A stretch of DNA of 64,000 nt from Traorella massiliensis (GCF_900104665.1 NZ_LT629969.1:62001-126000), one strand, 5' to 3'; shown: positions 34,205-43,199, counted from the stretch's first letter. Made by a program: numbers and translations. The notes: generated by a model from the sequence alone, not told the origin.

Positions 34205-34469
34205 ATTTCATTTCACTTATTTTTGTTTTTAACTGTTTATGGCTTTTTTCAATAGCACTTGCTGTTTGTGCCTGTACTGTCATCCAGCCTTGTTCGATCA
34301 TCAGATCATAAGTGTTTCTTTGCATTTGAGTAACTTCTTCAAATAATTCGTTGGCTGTTTGAAAACATTCAGGTGTTCCTGCTTCTTCTGCGAAATAAGC
34401 ATACATCATTCTTAAATGTTTTAAAGATACAAGGGCGCAGTTAATGATCTGCTCATCATTGAATTTCAT
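34203..34469 (-). CDS. CotF-like spore coat family protein
   Basis: I choose ATG 34469, coupled to the previous stop (TAATG) and served by GGGAGGTG, over the open frame beyond it. The 88-residue all-helical protein fits the Coat F domain, including the C-terminal NTYDLMIEQGWMTVQ that resembles the LMQQKGWYPV ending of CotF proteins. In spore formers such proteins associate with the coat or inner spore layers. Second gene of a two-gene operon with another short member. Confidence 0.7.
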   Translation of the reverse strand: MKFNDEQIINCALVSLKHLRMMYAYFAEEAGTPECFQTANELFEEVTQMQRNTYDLMIEQGWMTVQAQTASAIEKSHKQLKTKISEMK

Positions 34470-34672
34470 TATTTGGCACCTCCCATTAGATCTACAAGTG
34501 TTGTTGCCTGATCTTTTAAATCTGTACAAATATTTTCAAGATAAGTTTTTAAATCTTCGTCTTGAAGCTGTTCCATTTCTAATTTTGTTTTTTTGTATAT
34601 CAGCATAGATGCATTGACGATATCTTCGATATACAGGCAATCTTTAGGGGTTAACGTTAATTTTTTGGCCAT
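34469..34672 (-). CDS. Short CotF-like protein
   Basis: A 67-residue helical protein (LTLTPKDCLYIEDIVNAS start) resembling the N-terminal helices of Coat F proteins. AAAGGAG precedes its ATG. It overlaps the start of the next CotF-like gene by one base. A split or paired CotF arrangement is common, and the two probably form a complex. No sporulation-sigma promoter could be read with confidence. Confidence 0.65.
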   Translation of the reverse strand: MAKKLTLTPKDCLYIEDIVNASMLIYKKTKLEMEQLQDEDLKTYLENICTDLKDQATTLVDLMGGAK

Positions 34673-34711
34673 AGTAATCTCCTTTACTAGTATCTAATAT
34701 GTACACAAATA

Positions 34712-34740
34712 AAAAGACCATTCAAAAATGGTCATCTTTT
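34712..34740 (-). terminator. Hairpin in the divergent region before the CotF-like pair
   Basis: AAAAGACCATT (34712-34722) pairs with AATGGTC and, after two bases, CTTTT (34728-34740). Read leftward it is followed by a T run, so it could terminate or attenuate transcription entering the CotF-like genes. It sits on the plus-strand promoter of the DUF402 gene. Confidence 0.5.
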
Positions 34741-34749
34741 GTGTATAAT
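34721..34749 (+). promoter_or_regulatory. Promoter of the DUF402/DUF3810 operon
   Basis: TTCAAA (34721-34726), 17 bases, TATAAT (34744-34749). AAGGAG follows before ATG 34776. Confidence 0.55.
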
Positions 34750-34775
34750 AATTAAAGTTAGTAAGGAGTGAGAGG

Positions 34776-35306
34776 ATGCTGCCAAAAGTAAAAGAATCAA
34801 TTTATATTCAAAGCTTTAAGCATGATGGCTCACTTCATCGCACATGGGCTAAGGGTTATGTCATGGAAGCTAATGAAAAAAGAATCGTCTGTGTTACAAA
34901 TAAGACGTGGGTGAGTGAAAGTGATGGCAGAAGATGGGTGACTCGTGAACCGGCAATCTATTTTTTCTATCCCGATAAATGGTTTAATGTCATCAGTATG
35001 ATACGTAAGACGGGTATCTATTATTATTGTAATATTGCTTCACCAAGCATATATGATGGAGAAAGTCTAAAAAATATTGATTATGATCTGGATTTAAAAG
35101 TGAATCCCCAGTATGGGTGGACGATCCTGGATGAAGATGAATATGTTGAACATGGCATTGAAATGGGGTATTCAGAGGAACTGAAAAAAGCGATTGAAAA
35201 AGGGCTTGATCAGGTCATTGAATTAGTGGCAGATCGTAAAAGCCCTTTTGATCATGATGAAGTGAGTGCTATTTATGAACGCTATTTAGAAGAAACACAG
35301 CGTTAA
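34776..35306 (+). CDS. DUF402 nucleoside tri- and diphosphatase (Ntdp/YgaC family)
   Basis: The 176-residue protein has the DUF402 barrel with the conserved W-V-T-R-E-P-A-I-Y-F-F segment, KWFNVISMIRKTGIYYYCNIA and the acidic YDLDLKV site that binds metal. The Staphylococcus homologue hydrolyses nucleoside tri- and diphosphates and affects virulence. AAGGAGTGAGAGG precedes the ATG. The length is standard. The DUF3810 gene follows after 10 bases. Confidence 0.88.
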   Translation: MLPKVKESIYIQSFKHDGSLHRTWAKGYVMEANEKRIVCVTNKTWVSESDGRRWVTREPAIYFFYPDKWFNVISMIRKTGIYYYCNIASPSIYDGESLKNIDYDLDLKVNPQYGWTILDEDEYVEHGIEMGYSEELKKAIEKGLDQVIELVADRKSPFDHDEVSAIYERYLEETQR

Positions 35307-35316
35307 ATGAGGAATT

Positions 35317-36462
35317 ATGAAAAATATAAAATTTGAAAAGAAGGTTCAATATCGGCTGATTGGGGCATTTGCGTTGCTTTTCATCAGTGTGATATTGATG
35401 CTTGTTTCTTTAAAAGTGAATGGATTTGCGCAATGGTATGCAACTCATATTTATCCGCTGTTAGTAAGTGTTATTGGGCGTATAAGCGGCTTTTTTTCTT
35501 TTTCATTGTGTGAAATATTCATATATATCCTTTTGATCTGGCTCATATATACGTTAGTTCAGGCAATCAGAAAAAAAAGTAGCTTATCAAAAAAGAATAA
35601 AGAAGATGTTTCTTTGCCATATTTGAATATGGAAACAGAGGATTCTAAGAAATCTTATCTAATTTCATGGTTTTCAGGTGTATTGCTTGGAGCAGGCTTT
35701 TTGATATTTCTTTATGTTATTTGTTGTGGCATCAATTATAGACGTACTTCTTTTTCTGAAGAAAGCGGGATCATTCCTATAGAATATAGTGCTGAAGAAT
35801 TAAAAGAAATCTGTGTGCAGCTTACGGAAGAATTAAATGAATTGAGTGATCAGGTTTTACGAAATGAAAAGGGAATCATGGTGCTGAGCGTAGATGAAGG
35901 TGAACAGGCAATTTCAGCAATGAGATCTCTAGGTGAAGAATATGAGAGTCTTTCTGGTTATTATCCTCGGCCAAAGAAGTTGATCGTTTCTGAGCTGTTA
36001 TCTTATCAGGGCTTATCAGGTATCTATTTACCTTTTACAGTTGAAGCAAATTACAATGGTGATATGATTCCTTATAATATGCCATTTACCGCTTGTCATG
36101 AGCTTTCTCATTTAAGAGGCTTTATGCAGGAAGATGAAGCTAATTTCATTGCTTTTCTAGCATGCATTCGTGATGAAAATATTGATTTTCAATATAGTGG
36201 CTATATGCTTGGCTGGGCTTACTGTATGAATGCTTTATATCGTATGGATGATGAAAGCTGGCGGGAAGTAAGGGGATTGCTTGACAAAGCGATAGAAAAA
36301 GATTTATTAGCGAATAATGAGTTTTGGGATCATTATGAAGGAGTTGTATCGGAAGTATCCAATCAAATGAATGATCTTTATTTAAAGGCGAATGGTGAAT
36401 CAGAAGGTGTACAAAGCTATAGCCGGATTGTCGAGCTGATTGCTGCTTATTACAATAAATGA
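35317..36462 (+). CDS. DUF3810 membrane zinc-metallopeptidase-like protein
   Basis: A 381-residue protein with three membrane helices (about 15-35, 65-88, 115-138) and an extracytoplasmic domain with HELSH at 261-265, a HExxH zinc motif, followed by EDEANFIAFLAC, where the third ligand Glu is likely. This is the DUF3810 layout. Substrates are unknown. Ribosome site is weak (TGAGGA). It shares an operon with the DUF402 gene. Confidence 0.82.
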   Translation: MKNIKFEKKVQYRLIGAFALLFISVILMLVSLKVNGFAQWYATHIYPLLVSVIGRISGFFSFSLCEIFIYILLIWLIYTLVQAIRKKSSLSKKNKEDVSLPYLNMETEDSKKSYLISWFSGVLLGAGFLIFLYVICCGINYRRTSFSEESGIIPIEYSAEELKEICVQLTEELNELSDQVLRNEKGIMVLSVDEGEQAISAMRSLGEEYESLSGYYPRPKKLIVSELLSYQGLSGIYLPFTVEANYNGDMIPYNMPFTACHELSHLRGFMQEDEANFIAFLACIRDENIDFQYSGYMLGWAYCMNALYRMDDESWREVRGLLDKAIEKDLLANNEFWDHYEGVVSEVSNQMNDLYLKANGESEGVQSYSRIVELIAAYYNK

Positions 36463-36463
36463 A

Positions 36464-36493
36464 AAAATATGTAAAAAATAATGTACATATTTT
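36464..36493 (+). terminator. AT-rich terminator-like hairpin
   Basis: AAAATATGTA (36464-36473) pairs with TACATATTTT (36484-36493). Low GC makes it weak. Confidence 0.5.
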
Positions 36494-36544
36494 CATAAAA
36501 ATGATAAACTTTCATATAGATATTTTTATTTGTGGAGGTATCTT

Positions 36545-37891
36545 ATGAAGCAAACATATAGTATTGATATGATCAATGGTCCCTTGTTAAAAAATATTGT
36601 CTTATTTGCAGTTCCATTGATGTTTACTAATTTTCTTCAAATTTTATTTAATGCAGCAGATACGATCGTTGTTGGAAAATTTGCAGGTGAAACAGCCTTA
36701 GCTGCAGTAGGGGCCACGGGATCGATTGTCTTTCTGATCACCTCTTTGTTTAATGGACTAGCTACAGGTTCAAATGTTGTCATTGCACGCTGTATGGGAA
36801 TAAAAAAGGATGAACTGATCAGCAGGGCTGTACATACCTCTATATTTGTAGCTTTAGGCGGAGGAGCTATATTAACGGTAATTGGTTTTATTTTTGCCAG
36901 ATCATTTTTAATAGCGATGTCAACTCCTAAAGATATCATTGATTTAAGTAATTTATATATGCAGATCTATTTTTGCGGTTCATTGTTTTTATTGGTGTAT
37001 GATTTTGGAGCTGCAATTCTTCGTTCTAAAGGAGATACTCAAAGACCTTTGTATTTTTTATTTGCAGGTGGAATTTTAAATGTTGTATTAAATCTGATAT
37101 TTGTAATTGTTTTTCAGATGAGTGTAGCTGGCGTTGCAATTGCGACAGTAGTATCTCAGGCTGTTTCTGCTTGCCTTGTTTTAATTGCTTTAGTTAAAGA
37201 GGAAGATGCAACACATTTAGACTTCCGTAAGCTTCGGTTAGATGAAACGATTGCATGGGATATCATAAAAATTGGAGTTCCAGCAGGTATTCAAGGGATT
37301 GTCTTTTCTTTGAGCAATGTAGTGATCCAGTCAAATATCAATTCGTTTAATTCCTCTACGATCGTAGCCGCAAATAGCGCCGGAGCAAATATTGAAAATT
37401 TTGCGTATATTGGCATGATGGCATTTACACAGGCAACGATTACTTTTACAAGCCAGAATATGGGAGCTGGGAAAAAGGATGCTGTTTTAAAAATAATGCT
37501 GGTAACGCTTGCTTTGACAGTTTTAAGTTCTTTATTAATTAGTGCATTAGTATATGGTTTTGGTAATACATTATTAGGCTTTTATACGAATGAGGCCATG
37601 GTCCGTGAATATGGTATGATACGGTTAAAGTATGTTGTGGTATGGCTTTTTTTAAATGGTATCTTAGATGTTTTCGTCTGTTCCATGAGAGGAATGGGAG
37701 TATCTACTTTGCCAACGCTTCTTATGATCATTGGTATATGCGGATTACGGCTTGTGTGGCTTTATTTTGCTTTTCCATATTATCAGACACTTGAAAGCAT
37801 TTATATTTGTTTTCCAATTAGCTGGTTATTTACCTCGATCATTCAATTTATACTTTGGATATTTGTATATAAGAAAAATGTAAAAATATAA
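36545..37891 (+). CDS. MATE family multidrug/Na+ efflux transporter
   Basis: I start at ATG 36545 because TGGAGGT lies 6 bases upstream and inside the longer TTG frame. The 448-residue protein has 12 predicted helices and the MATE N-terminal motif LFAVPLMFTNFLQILFNAAD with VVGKFAGETALAAVGAT (the DinF/NorM-type first repeat), and the second repeat begins IIKIGVPAGIQGI. MATE pumps export cationic drugs or metabolites using Na+ or H+. The M29 peptidase gene follows after 15 bases. Confidence 0.92.
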   Translation: MKQTYSIDMINGPLLKNIVLFAVPLMFTNFLQILFNAADTIVVGKFAGETALAAVGATGSIVFLITSLFNGLATGSNVVIARCMGIKKDELISRAVHTSIFVALGGGAILTVIGFIFARSFLIAMSTPKDIIDLSNLYMQIYFCGSLFLLVYDFGAAILRSKGDTQRPLYFLFAGGILNVVLNLIFVIVFQMSVAGVAIATVVSQAVSACLVLIALVKEEDATHLDFRKLRLDETIAWDIIKIGVPAGIQGIVFSLSNVVIQSNINSFNSSTIVAANSAGANIENFAYIGMMAFTQATITFTSQNMGAGKKDAVLKIMLVTLALTVLSSLLISALVYGFGNTLLGFYTNEAMVREYGMIRLKYVVVWLFLNGILDVFVCSMRGMGVSTLPTLLMIIGICGLRLVWLYFAFPYYQTLESIYICFPISWLFTSIIQFILWIFVYKKNVKI

Positions 37892-37906
37892 AGGGAGGAT
37901 ATAAAG

Positions 37907-39097
37907 ATGAATTTAGAAAAAATGATTCGAAAATATGCGTATACATTAGCTAAAGTTGGTTTAAATGTACAGAAAGGACAGACTGTCTTAGTTGAAGCCT
38001 GTGTGGAAGGACATGAATTTACGCCAGTTTTTGCGGAAGAATGTTATAAACTGGGGGCTGGAAATGTCGTTGTTCATTATTTAGATATGGCAAATATGAA
38101 AGTTGCTGCAAAATATCGCAGTGATCAGGATGTACGTAAGGTTGAAAAGTGGGAAGTGGAGATGCATGAACCTTATTTAGAAGATGGAGCCTGTTATGTA
38201 CGCTTAGAAGGGGTTGATGTAGAATTGATGAAAGATGTGAGCGAAGAACAGTCAAATGCGATTTTCGCTCATGTAGATGCCATTCGAAATATCATGCGCA
38301 AAGCAAGCCGTGAAAAACATTGTCAATGGCTAATAGCCATGATTCCCACTAAAAAATGGGCTAGCTATATATTAAATGAAAAAGATAGTGAGAAAGCTTT
38401 AGAAGAACTGTGGAAGCTGTTGTTTAAGCTTTGTTATATTGATGAAGAGAATGATGTTGTTGAAACATGGAAGCAATTAAATGAAAAGAGGCGTTTAATG
38501 GGTAATAAGATCGATGCCTTGCATTTGAAGAAATTACATTATACAGCTTCCAATGGCACAGATCTAACGATCGGATTGTCAAAAGATTCTAAGTTTGGTT
38601 ATGAGAAACCAAATGAAGAACAACTTCCTTTTAACGCAAATATCCCAACAGAGGAAATATGTACGACACCAGATAAATATCAAACAGAAGGTATTGTGTA
38701 TGCTTCCCGTCCGTTGGTATTGGGTGGCAAAAGTATCGAAAATTTTGGATTTCGTTTTAAAAAAGGAAAAGTGATCGAAGTACTGGCAGATGAAGGAAAA
38801 GAAATGTTAGAGGCTTTGATTCATATGGATGAAAATGCAGCATATTTAGGCGAATGTGCATTGGTGGAATATCATTCACCGATTTCGATGAGTCATCTTG
38901 TTTACTATACGACTTTAATTGATGAGAATGCGAGCTGTCATCTTGCTTTGGGAAGAGGTTTTGGCAAAGGTGAGAATTTTAATGACTCCTCGATTCATGT
39001 CGATTTTATGATTGGTACTCATGATATGCAGATCATGGGCATTGATCAAAACGATCATGAAATAGTAGTATTTAAAGATGGTGATTTTGCTTTGTGA
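37907..39097 (+). CDS. M29 family aminopeptidase (AmpS/aminopeptidase T type)
   Basis: A 396-residue cytosolic protein with M29 features: N-terminal VQKGQTVLVEACVEG, the metal-site segment ANIPTEEICTTPDK (Glu ligand), and the C-terminal SSIHVDFMIG with its His and Asp ligands. These dimeric enzymes with two metal ions release N-terminal residues and mainly serve peptide turnover. AAGGGAGG precedes the ATG. It may share a transcript with the MATE gene. Length is about 15 residues shorter than usual AmpS. Confidence 0.9.
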   Translation: MNLEKMIRKYAYTLAKVGLNVQKGQTVLVEACVEGHEFTPVFAEECYKLGAGNVVVHYLDMANMKVAAKYRSDQDVRKVEKWEVEMHEPYLEDGACYVRLEGVDVELMKDVSEEQSNAIFAHVDAIRNIMRKASREKHCQWLIAMIPTKKWASYILNEKDSEKALEELWKLLFKLCYIDEENDVVETWKQLNEKRRLMGNKIDALHLKKLHYTASNGTDLTIGLSKDSKFGYEKPNEEQLPFNANIPTEEICTTPDKYQTEGIVYASRPLVLGGKSIENFGFRFKKGKVIEVLADEGKEMLEALIHMDENAAYLGECALVEYHSPISMSHLVYYTTLIDENASCHLALGRGFGKGENFNDSSIHVDFMIGTHDMQIMGIDQNDHEIVVFKDGDFAL

Positions 39098-39192
39098 TCC
39101 AGCATCTTCGATATATGTTTATTCTTTAATATGAAGCAACATTCAATCAAAGCATAAACTGAAAAATGAAGAGTTTTGTAGTGTTTGCTCTG

Positions 39193-39221
39193 TTGACAGA
39201 AGAAGGTGTGTGTGATAATAT
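39193..39221 (+). promoter_or_regulatory. Promoter of the licT-PTS operon
   Basis: TTGACA (39193-39198), 17 bases, TAATAT (39216-39221) with an extended TGA. Confidence 0.7.
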
Positions 39222-39242
39222 ATGTGTACAAAAGAATAGATA

Positions 39243-39274
39243 GGGATGTAACTCACTCATCTGAGGCATAAACC
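39243..39274 (+). promoter_or_regulatory. RAT: ribonucleic antiterminator of LicT/BglG type
   Basis: GGGATGTAACTC, then CTCATCTGAGG and CATAAACC give the typical asymmetric RAT hairpin (GGAT-GT-AC...GGCA-AAACC). Its last bases are also the first bases of the terminator stem that follows, so the two structures exclude each other. Confidence 0.85.
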
Positions 39275-39316
39275 TAAAAAGTAGTTTAAGGGAGAACTGC
39301 TTTTTAGGTTTTTTTA
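39270..39316 (+). terminator. Attenuator terminator before licT
   Basis: AAACCTAAAAAGTAGTT (39270-39286) pairs with AACTGCTTTTTAGGTTT (39295-39311) over 17 bp with one G-U pair; a T tract follows. Confidence 0.92.
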
Positions 39317-39335
39317 TTTTTTACGAGGTGAAAAG

Positions 39336-40166
39336 ATGAAAATAAAGAAAAAATTAAATAACAATGTCATCATAGCTGTTAATGAAATGCTTACGGAGTT
39401 TGTTCTTGTTGGAAATGGTATTGCTTATGGCAAGTCAATTAATGATGATATACAACTTGATTGTGCAGATAAGATATTTACTACTCAAGGTAAAGGTGTT
39501 GCTGAAAAATTAAGTAGAATCATTGAAGATATACCATTAGAATATGTAAAAGTCTGCGATGAAATAATTAATTCAGCAAAAAAACAATTAAATGAAAATT
39601 TAAATGAGAAAATATATTTAACATTGATTGATCATATTTCATTTGCAATTGAACGTCATAATTCTGGTATTGATATCAGCAGCTTGCTTAAATGGGAAAT
39701 CAAAAAAATTGCCCCTAAAGAATATGCTGTAGGCTTAAATGCTTTAGATATAATTGAAAAAAGACTAAATATTCGTTTGCCAAATGATGAAGCAGTATAT
39801 ATTGCTTTTCATATACTTGATTCTCGAATTAGAGAAGATGATTTCACAGTTAAGACAATAGCACTTACTCGACAAATTCTTGAAATTGTTAAATCAGAAT
39901 TTGACGTTCAGTGTGATGAAAATTATCAGCCGTATAATCGTTTTTTGATTCATTTACAATATTTGGCACGTCGGATTTTTAAACAGGATATGGCATTGAG
40001 AAATGACAATTCGCTAATGATATATGAAAAGTTAAAATATGAACTTCCTAAATGTTATAGATGTGTATGTATGATAGAAAAAAAGATTGATGATGAATAT
40101 GATTTTAAATTGAATGAGAATGAAAAAGCTTATTTGATGATTCATTTACATAATTTAATTTCTTAA
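39336..40166 (+). CDS. LicT/BglG family transcriptional antiterminator
   Basis: The 276-residue protein has an N-terminal RNA-binding CAT domain (1-56, with NVIIAVNEM and VLVGNGIAYGK) and two PRD domains (about 65-165 and 170-276) with conserved His residues (DHISFAIE, IAFHILDS, LIHLQYLARR, IHLHNL). It binds the RAT just upstream and allows read-through when the PTS is transporting its sugar; PRD phosphorylation sets its activity. ACGAGGTG precedes the ATG. It therefore controls its own operon. Confidence 0.93.
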   Translation: MKIKKKLNNNVIIAVNEMLTEFVLVGNGIAYGKSINDDIQLDCADKIFTTQGKGVAEKLSRIIEDIPLEYVKVCDEIINSAKKQLNENLNEKIYLTLIDHISFAIERHNSGIDISSLLKWEIKKIAPKEYAVGLNALDIIEKRLNIRLPNDEAVYIAFHILDSRIREDDFTVKTIALTRQILEIVKSEFDVQCDENYQPYNRFLIHLQYLARRIFKQDMALRNDNSLMIYEKLKYELPKCYRCVCMIEKKIDDEYDFKLNENEKAYLMIHLHNLIS

Positions 40167-40220
40167 TTTTTTAGATTTGTAATGAAATGTGTTTTCGTAA
40201 TCGTTAGGAGGAAATAGACA

Positions 40221-40244
40221 ATGAAAAAAAATATACCGCCATAA
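40221..40244 (+). other. Seven-codon minigene-like frame with a strong ribosome site
   Basis: AGGAGGAAATAGACA is followed by ATG and codons for MKKNIPP and TAA. It lies between licT and the PTS gene. It is too short to call a gene; it may be a trace of a deleted gene or a leader. Confidence 0.3.
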
Positions 40245-40292
40245 AAATTCAAAATATTAATGAAGATAAATTGTTGAAGGGAGGAAAGAACA

Positions 40293-41687
40293 GTGAATAA
40301 TGAACAATTTATTAAAGATTTGCTACCGTTAGTAGGAGGAAAAGAAAATATCAAAAAAGCAATCCATTGTCATACTAGATTGCGTCTTACGCTATATAAC
40401 TATGATTTGGTAAGAGATGACGAAGTGAGAGCTTTGGAAGGAGTCATGACAACTAAAGATTCTGCTGATCAGTATCAGATTGTTATTGGTGAAAAAGTAA
40501 AAGATGTTTATAAAGAATTGCTGAAATATGGAAGCTTCAATGGTGCTGACAATATAGAAGAAACAAAGGGAAATAGTAAAAATAAAAATCCTTTCTCGAT
40601 GTTTGCTGAAACAATGTCTGCTGTTTTTACACCTTTGATTATTGCAATATGCGGATCGGGATTGATGACAGGACTACAGATCTTGCTGTATAAAGTAGGA
40701 CTCATTCAACCAGGAGATGGTTTCTATGTTACACTTGAGGTATTGGGAAACACAGCCTTTTATTTTCTTCCGTTTTTAGTAGCTGTAAGTGCTGCAGATC
40801 GATTTGAATGCAATAAATATATGGCAATAGCATTAGTAGGTATACTGATGCACCCGACTTGGATGTCTCTTGTTACCGATGAAGTTAGCAGCCTTATGTT
40901 GTTTGATGTAATACCGATTCGTCTGTTAAGTTATTCATCATCAGTTATACCACCGCTTTTGTCTGTTTATTTACTTTCTAAAACTGAAAAAATACTTATA
41001 AAGGTCATACCTGCTTCTTTAGGAACAGTTCTTGTTCCTGCTGTTGAATTATTAGTTTTAGGCCCGATTGTGATTGCCTTCGTTGGTCCGTTCTCACAAT
41101 GGGCAAGTGATATATTAACTGAAGGTTATGCTAATTTATATGCTGTTGCTAGTATTCCTGCTAGTTTGTTGTTTGGAGCTCTCTATCCTCTGGTTGTTTT
41201 GGCAGGGGTTCACTTGAGTTTTGTGCCTCTTATGCTGGATAGCATATCACATACTGGCGTCGATTATATCATGCCGCTGATGTCAATTGCTCACTGTGGA
41301 CTGGCAGGAGCAGCATTATGTATTTTTATTAAGACAAAGAATCAAAAATTTAAATCAGTGGCTGCCACAGGTGCACTTGTAACAGGTATTGGGTTGACTG
41401 AACCTGCATTATATGGGGTGTGCTTACCACTAAAAAAACCACTCATCATTTCTTGTATTTGCAGCGGTATCGGAGGTGCTTTTTATGGAATTTTTAAGGT
41501 TAGCGCAATAGCATTGGGTTTATCTCCTCTTGGATCAATTCCTTTATATTTTACTGATACTTTTGTTTATTGGGTAATTGGTGCTGTTATGACGGCTGTT
41601 CTTTCATTTGTAGCTGTATGGATTTGGGGTTATAAAGCCGGAGATGAAGAAATAATTCCTCAATATAGAAATAAGGAGAATATGTAA
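40293..41687 (+). CDS. PTS enzyme IIBC, glucose/beta-glucoside superfamily
   Basis: Start is GTG 40293, behind GGGAGGAAAG. The 464-residue protein has an N-terminal EIIB domain with phosphorylated Cys C26 (HCHTRLR) and a C-terminal EIIC domain of about ten helices from residue 90, with GLTEPALYGV typical of the superfamily. It lacks its own EIIA, which is supplied by the last gene of the operon. Substrate is not evident; the family covers beta-glucosides, sucrose, trehalose and MurNAc/GlcNAc. Confidence 0.9.
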   Translation: MNNEQFIKDLLPLVGGKENIKKAIHCHTRLRLTLYNYDLVRDDEVRALEGVMTTKDSADQYQIVIGEKVKDVYKELLKYGSFNGADNIEETKGNSKNKNPFSMFAETMSAVFTPLIIAICGSGLMTGLQILLYKVGLIQPGDGFYVTLEVLGNTAFYFLPFLVAVSAADRFECNKYMAIALVGILMHPTWMSLVTDEVSSLMLFDVIPIRLLSYSSSVIPPLLSVYLLSKTEKILIKVIPASLGTVLVPAVELLVLGPIVIAFVGPFSQWASDILTEGYANLYAVASIPASLLFGALYPLVVLAGVHLSFVPLMLDSISHTGVDYIMPLMSIAHCGLAGAALCIFIKTKNQKFKSVAATGALVTGIGLTEPALYGVCLPLKKPLIISCICSGIGGAFYGIFKVSAIALGLSPLGSIPLYFTDTFVYWVIGAVMTAVLSFVAVWIWGYKAGDEEIIPQYRNKENM

Positions 41688-42646
41688 TGAGCAAAAGATA
41701 TTTAGAATTTACCCCAAAACAATTAACAGAACTTTCAAAGAAAGATTTTTTAGATGGAATTCGTGCTTCGGAGGGTAGAGTTGCAGGTGCTTATGTCTGC
41801 CCTTTGTCACCAAATTATCTTGAAAAAGTATCAAATATTGAATTGGCTGCTGCATTTGGTGCTGATTATATTACACTTGAAGGATATGATCCAAAGAATT
41901 TACAAATACCAGGACTGCCATCAAAAAAATCTGAAGATGATAAGATGACTAAAGATTTATTACAAGTAGAATTAGGTATAGGTTATAGTATTCCCGAATT
42001 AAAAAAGATTGTTGGTAGACCGATTGGGATGATTTTATTAGTTCCTCGTAAAAATGAAGTTTTTGGCGGGATCTACAAAAATTCTATATATTCAAAAGAA
42101 ATGATGGAATATCTTATTGATGAAAAATATGATTTTATTTGTTTATGCGGATATGGCCAGCAAGAAATGCTAGATGCAGTGCATGAAGCTCACGAACTAT
42201 TTAAAGATAAAATAGTCATTGAGGCTGGAATTCCGCATGGGCCAGGAAATATTGATCAGAATTTTCCCCCTTATAATTTAAAAGAAATTGTAACTCCTGA
42301 TTTTGTAGGAAAATTAGCACAGGCGGGTGCTGATATTGTTGATATTCCAGCTGTGGGAATTGTTCCTGGATATAGTATTGATTATGTTACAAAACTTGTT
42401 GATGCAATTCATGGAGAAAAATCATTAGCGGCTTCTAGCGTTGCTCATTCGCTTGAAGCATCAAGCAAGGAAGTGCTTGAAAGAATAATATTAGATAACA
42501 AAGTATGTGGCGTAGATATGTTTAATATAGCTGCTGGCGGCGTATTTGAAAGTGTTACGCTTCCCGAAACCTTAGAAAATATATGTATAGCTGTAAAAGG
42601 AAGAAGACATACTTATCGCAGGATGGCTCAGTCGCCTCTTCGATAA
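41687..42646 (+). CDS. TIM-barrel-like protein of unknown function, linked to the PTS
   Basis: A 319-residue protein, coupled to the PTS gene by TAATG. Alternating strands and helices with GADYITLEGYDP, YDFICLCGYGQQE, KIVIEAGIPHGPGN and GADIVDIPAVGIVPGYS suggest a TIM barrel. Similar proteins occur in PTS operons and are sometimes labelled haloacid dehalogenase-like, but no DxDxT motif is present. It occupies the place where a phospho-glycosidase usually stands, so it may act on the phosphorylated import product. No assigned reaction. Confidence 0.7.
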   Translation: MSKRYLEFTPKQLTELSKKDFLDGIRASEGRVAGAYVCPLSPNYLEKVSNIELAAAFGADYITLEGYDPKNLQIPGLPSKKSEDDKMTKDLLQVELGIGYSIPELKKIVGRPIGMILLVPRKNEVFGGIYKNSIYSKEMMEYLIDEKYDFICLCGYGQQEMLDAVHEAHELFKDKIVIEAGIPHGPGNIDQNFPPYNLKEIVTPDFVGKLAQAGADIVDIPAVGIVPGYSIDYVTKLVDAIHGEKSLAASSVAHSLEASSKEVLERIILDNKVCGVDMFNIAAGGVFESVTLPETLENICIAVKGRRHTYRRMAQSPLR

Positions 42647-42664
42647 TTGAGGGAGGAATTCAAT

Positions 42665-43138
42665 TTGTTTAAAAGGGAAAAAAGAAATGTTGTGTATGCT
42701 ACACAAACAGGTCAAGTACTGCCGATTGAAAAAATATCAGATTCTGTATTTGCAAAAAAAGTTTTAGGAGATGGTGTATTTATCATACCTGATAATGAAA
42801 AGGTATATGCACCAATAACAGGAAGGTTAAGAGTAGTTTCAGATAGTAAACATGCATATGGAATCGTGGGTCAAGACGGTATCGAACTTCTTGTTCATAT
42901 TGGTATAGATTCTGTTGATTTAAATGGTGAAGGATTTAAGTCTTATGTCAATGTAGGAGATAAAGTTAAAGCTGGAGATTTGCTTTGTGAGATTGATTTT
43001 CAAGTATTTGAAAAAGCAAATATTTCTACAGAAACTGCAATTGTAATTGCAAATAATGAAAGATTTAAGATTATTGAACGAAATGAAATGCCAACAGTGG
43101 CTGGAATTACTGAAATTTTTAGATATGAACAAATATAA
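42665..43138 (+). CDS. PTS enzyme IIA, glucose type (crr-like)
   Basis: I start at TTG 42665 because GAGGGAGGAATT lies just upstream within the longer frame. The 157-residue protein has both active-site histidines, H63 (SKHAYGI) and H78 (LLVHIGID), the latter phosphorylated by HPr. It completes the IIBC in the same operon. The TTG start and weak codons would keep its level low. Confidence 0.92.
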   Translation: MFKREKRNVVYATQTGQVLPIEKISDSVFAKKVLGDGVFIIPDNEKVYAPITGRLRVVSDSKHAYGIVGQDGIELLVHIGIDSVDLNGEGFKSYVNVGDKVKAGDLLCEIDFQVFEKANISTETAIVIANNERFKIIERNEMPTVAGITEIFRYEQI

Positions 43139-43154
43139 AATATAGTATCTATGT

Positions 43155-43199
43155 AAAAAAGACGAATAGCTGATTTATTAAGAAAGCTTCGTCTTTTTT
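43155..43199 (+). terminator. Intrinsic terminator of the licT-PTS operon
   Basis: AAAAAAGACGAA (43155-43166) pairs with TTCGTCTTTTTT (43188-43199). Confidence 0.88.
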
